From an uncultured Chitinophagaceae bacterium (GTDB lineage Bacteria > Bacteroidota > Bacteroidia > Chitinophagales > Chitinophagaceae), in the NCBI GenBank assembly GCA_937897585.1, contig CALCNY010000017.1:1-6110 (forward strand): DNA of 6,110 bases, given 5' to 3'. Of this stretch, positions 4,665 to 6,110 are shown in pieces. The position numbers and the translations under genes were made by a program. The stretch's first letter is position 1. The number at the start of each line of letters is the position of its first letter. Below the pieces are notes generated by a model that saw only the letters and a list, made by a program, of their open reading frames with translations, searched no databases and was not told the origin of the DNA.

Positions 4665-6110
4665 CTAGTTTGCAAAAGAAGTCGTCAGCGACGCCGTAAA
4701 ACCATAAGACGCCGGAACAAAGCGACAAACACCTCCTACACAGAATAATCCTGCTCTTTGTTTGCCAAATCCTAAACTGAATCTTGTTGATTTTTTGGTT
4801 ACACTCGCTCCCACGTTATAATAGTGAATTTTGGTTGAACCATAATTATACAAGTCACTAGCATAAAATGCATAGGGTGATGAAAAAGAAAATTCTGTCA
4901 AAGCAGAAGCCCAACTACCCTGGTCATCTTTTGTAGATAAATTTTCAAGTTTTACACGAACTGATTTCTTTGAAGCAAATTTGTACAAAAATCCTGCAGC
5001 GATCATATCGGCATTAACTTCTCCATGAGAAACGGCTTGTATAACTGAAGCGTTGTAAAAAATATGCTGAAACGCCAAAGTAGTCTCTAATTTTTTATTC
5101 CATTTTTTCTTGATTTCTATGTTGGCATCTCTGTAATACTTTTTATTTCCAAATGAGAAAATATCTGTGCTATCATCCAAGCCATTGTAATAAGAAAAAT
5201 TGGCTGCGATTTTGGTTCCGTATTTGCCGCCTAATTTGGTTCCTGATTTAATGTTGTAATATAAATCTGATTGAAAGCCCGCCTCTCCTTTTACTTGTGT
5301 ACTATAAACATAAATATTGCTGGTTAAATAATCATGTTGCTTTGTAAGCGCAGGTAAGAAATTCAAAGGAGCGATGGACGTAAATTCAGTTCCCCTTTCT
5401 GCCGCAAAGTTCATATTGGTAAGTGTTCTGAATGTAGCCGTAACACCAAAATTATTTTTTGTATAGCTTGTATTTACTTGCAAAGCTTTGCCTTTATCAA
5501 AACTTTGATTGTTTAGTAAATTAGGATCTTTCCCTTTTTCTGCATATTCACTGCTTAAGGTGAAATTGTTTGAAGAAATATCTAGTCTGGCTGCTACAGC
5601 TGAAACTGATGCAGGAAAATCTACAATCGGTCCGGCATATTCTTCATACCTGCTCATATAACTACCGCCAAGGGTTACATGCGTTGTCTTGTCTTTTTCT
5701 TTTATGCCCAATAAATTGTTGACATCAATTTCGGCATCCATACCTCTCGAAACAGAATTGGCATAATCCATAATTTTTCTGGTTCTGCCATAAACGATTT
5801 TTAATTTCAAGAAAGAAGTTGGATCAACATGCACATTAATACCTTCCATGGCATTGTTGATACCGATTTGTCTGTTCTCGTATGCACGAAAAATTAAGCC
5901 ACTGCCAAACTGTTCATAAAAATCTCCTATCTGAACAGAAAACTTATCTTCAGTGTATTTGAAATATTTATTGACGATTTTATTTTGATTGTTTACAGGT
6001 ACTGGAAAATATCCCAATATCGGAGGCATATAACTTTCTAACTGAACCCCTGTAGAAAATTTCCCATAGTTATAATCAAGTTTTAAAAATGTATTTGATC
6101 CATATCTGTC
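4665..6110 (-). CDS. DUF6029-like protein, probable envelope beta-strand protein; N-terminus outside window
   Basis: The frame stays open from the TAG at 4665-4667 through the right edge, giving 481 visible residues. The Met codon at 6027-6029 is internal: 27 codons of similar beta-strand sequence (including FLKLDYNYGKFSTGVQLESY) precede it, so the true start and any signal peptide are missing. From memory of the family I assign it to DUF6029, a Bacteroidota family of unknown function. The match rests on GDFYEQFGSGLIFRAYEN at visible residues 62-79 and on the C-terminal GLFCVGGVCRFVPAS (454-468) followed by an amphipathic SLTTSF ending. The middle is rich in Tyr, Asn, Ser and Thr with alternating polar and hydrophobic residues and short turns (for example YYNIKSGTKLGGKYGTKIAANFSYY), as in an outer-membrane beta-barrel; that location is inference. 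Cys457 and Cys462 are spaced CxxxxC. It converges on the 3078 gene across the tandem arrays. Its promoter is not in the window. Confidence 0.72.
   Translation of the reverse strand, partial: DRYGSNTFLKLDYNYGKFSTGVQLESYMPPILGYFPVPVNNQNKIVNKYFKYTEDKFSVQIGDFYEQFGSGLIFRAYENRQIGINNAMEGINVHVDPTSFLKLKIVYGRTRKIMDYANSVSRGMDAEIDVNNLLGIKEKDKTTHVTLGGSYMSRYEEYAGPIVDFPASVSAVAARLDISSNNFTLSSEYAEKGKDPNLLNNQSFDKGKALQVNTSYTKNNFGVTATFRTLTNMNFAAERGTEFTSIAPLNFLPALTKQHDYLTSNIYVYSTQVKGEAGFQSDLYYNIKSGTKLGGKYGTKIAANFSYYNGLDDSTDIFSFGNKKYYRDANIEIKKKWNKKLETTLAFQHIFYNASVIQAVSHGEVNADMIAAGFLYKFASKKSVRVKLENLSTKDDQGSWASALTEFSFSSPYAFYASDLYNYGSTKIHYYNVGASVTKKSTRFSLGFGKQRAGLFCVGGVCRFVPASYGFTASLTTSFAN

Noticed and set aside
4448..4728. 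Minus-strand frames with Cys/Leu/Val-rich, membrane-like translations
   Set aside because: The hydrophobic repeats come from translating the GTTT-rich heptamer array, and the frames overlap both flanking genes. They are composition artefacts, not a small membrane protein.
4665..6029. Treating the ATG at 6027-6029 as the true start of the leftward gene
   Set aside because: The frame continues upstream for 27 codons to the window edge with the same beta-strand character, and the Met falls inside a strand rather than before a signal peptide.

Overview
The window is AT-rich bacterial chromosome, most likely from a member of the Bacteroidota. The evidence is a gyrA with Bacteroidota-like features, a large partial gene that matches the Bacteroidota family DUF6029, a TAnnTTTG-type -7 promoter element, and start codons without Shine-Dalgarno sequences but with A/T-rich leaders. 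I would not go below phylum on this evidence.

Layout: positions 1-132 are non-coding and carry short, decayed repeats. A strong hairpin terminator (133-164) serves gyrA, which runs leftward from 2842 to 182 and is complete. A 235-bp divergent intergenic region (2843-3077) separates gyrA from a rightward, complete saccharopine dehydrogenase-family gene (3078-4511). That spacer holds a candidate gyrA -7 element, six roughly helically spaced T-tracts, a cluster of DnaA-box-like 9-mers and a weak candidate promoter for the rightward gene. The rightward gene converges on a leftward DUF6029-like gene (4665 to beyond 6110), which is cut by the right edge and so lacks its N-terminus. The 153-bp convergent spacer is almost entirely two simple tandem arrays laid end to end: degenerate 9-mers (4514-4576), then eleven 7-mers in perfect phase (4586-4662).

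The three genes do not form an operon and have no evident shared pathway: DNA topology (gyrase A), probable lysine catabolism (saccharopine to glutamate plus aminoadipate semialdehyde), and a probable cell-envelope beta-strand-rich protein of unknown role. I see no mobile element, CRISPR array, tRNA, rRNA, toxin-antitoxin or defence system. The points most worth a second look are non-coding (the gyrA upstream region and the paired tandem arrays), plus an alanine at the main quinolone-resistance position of GyrA.
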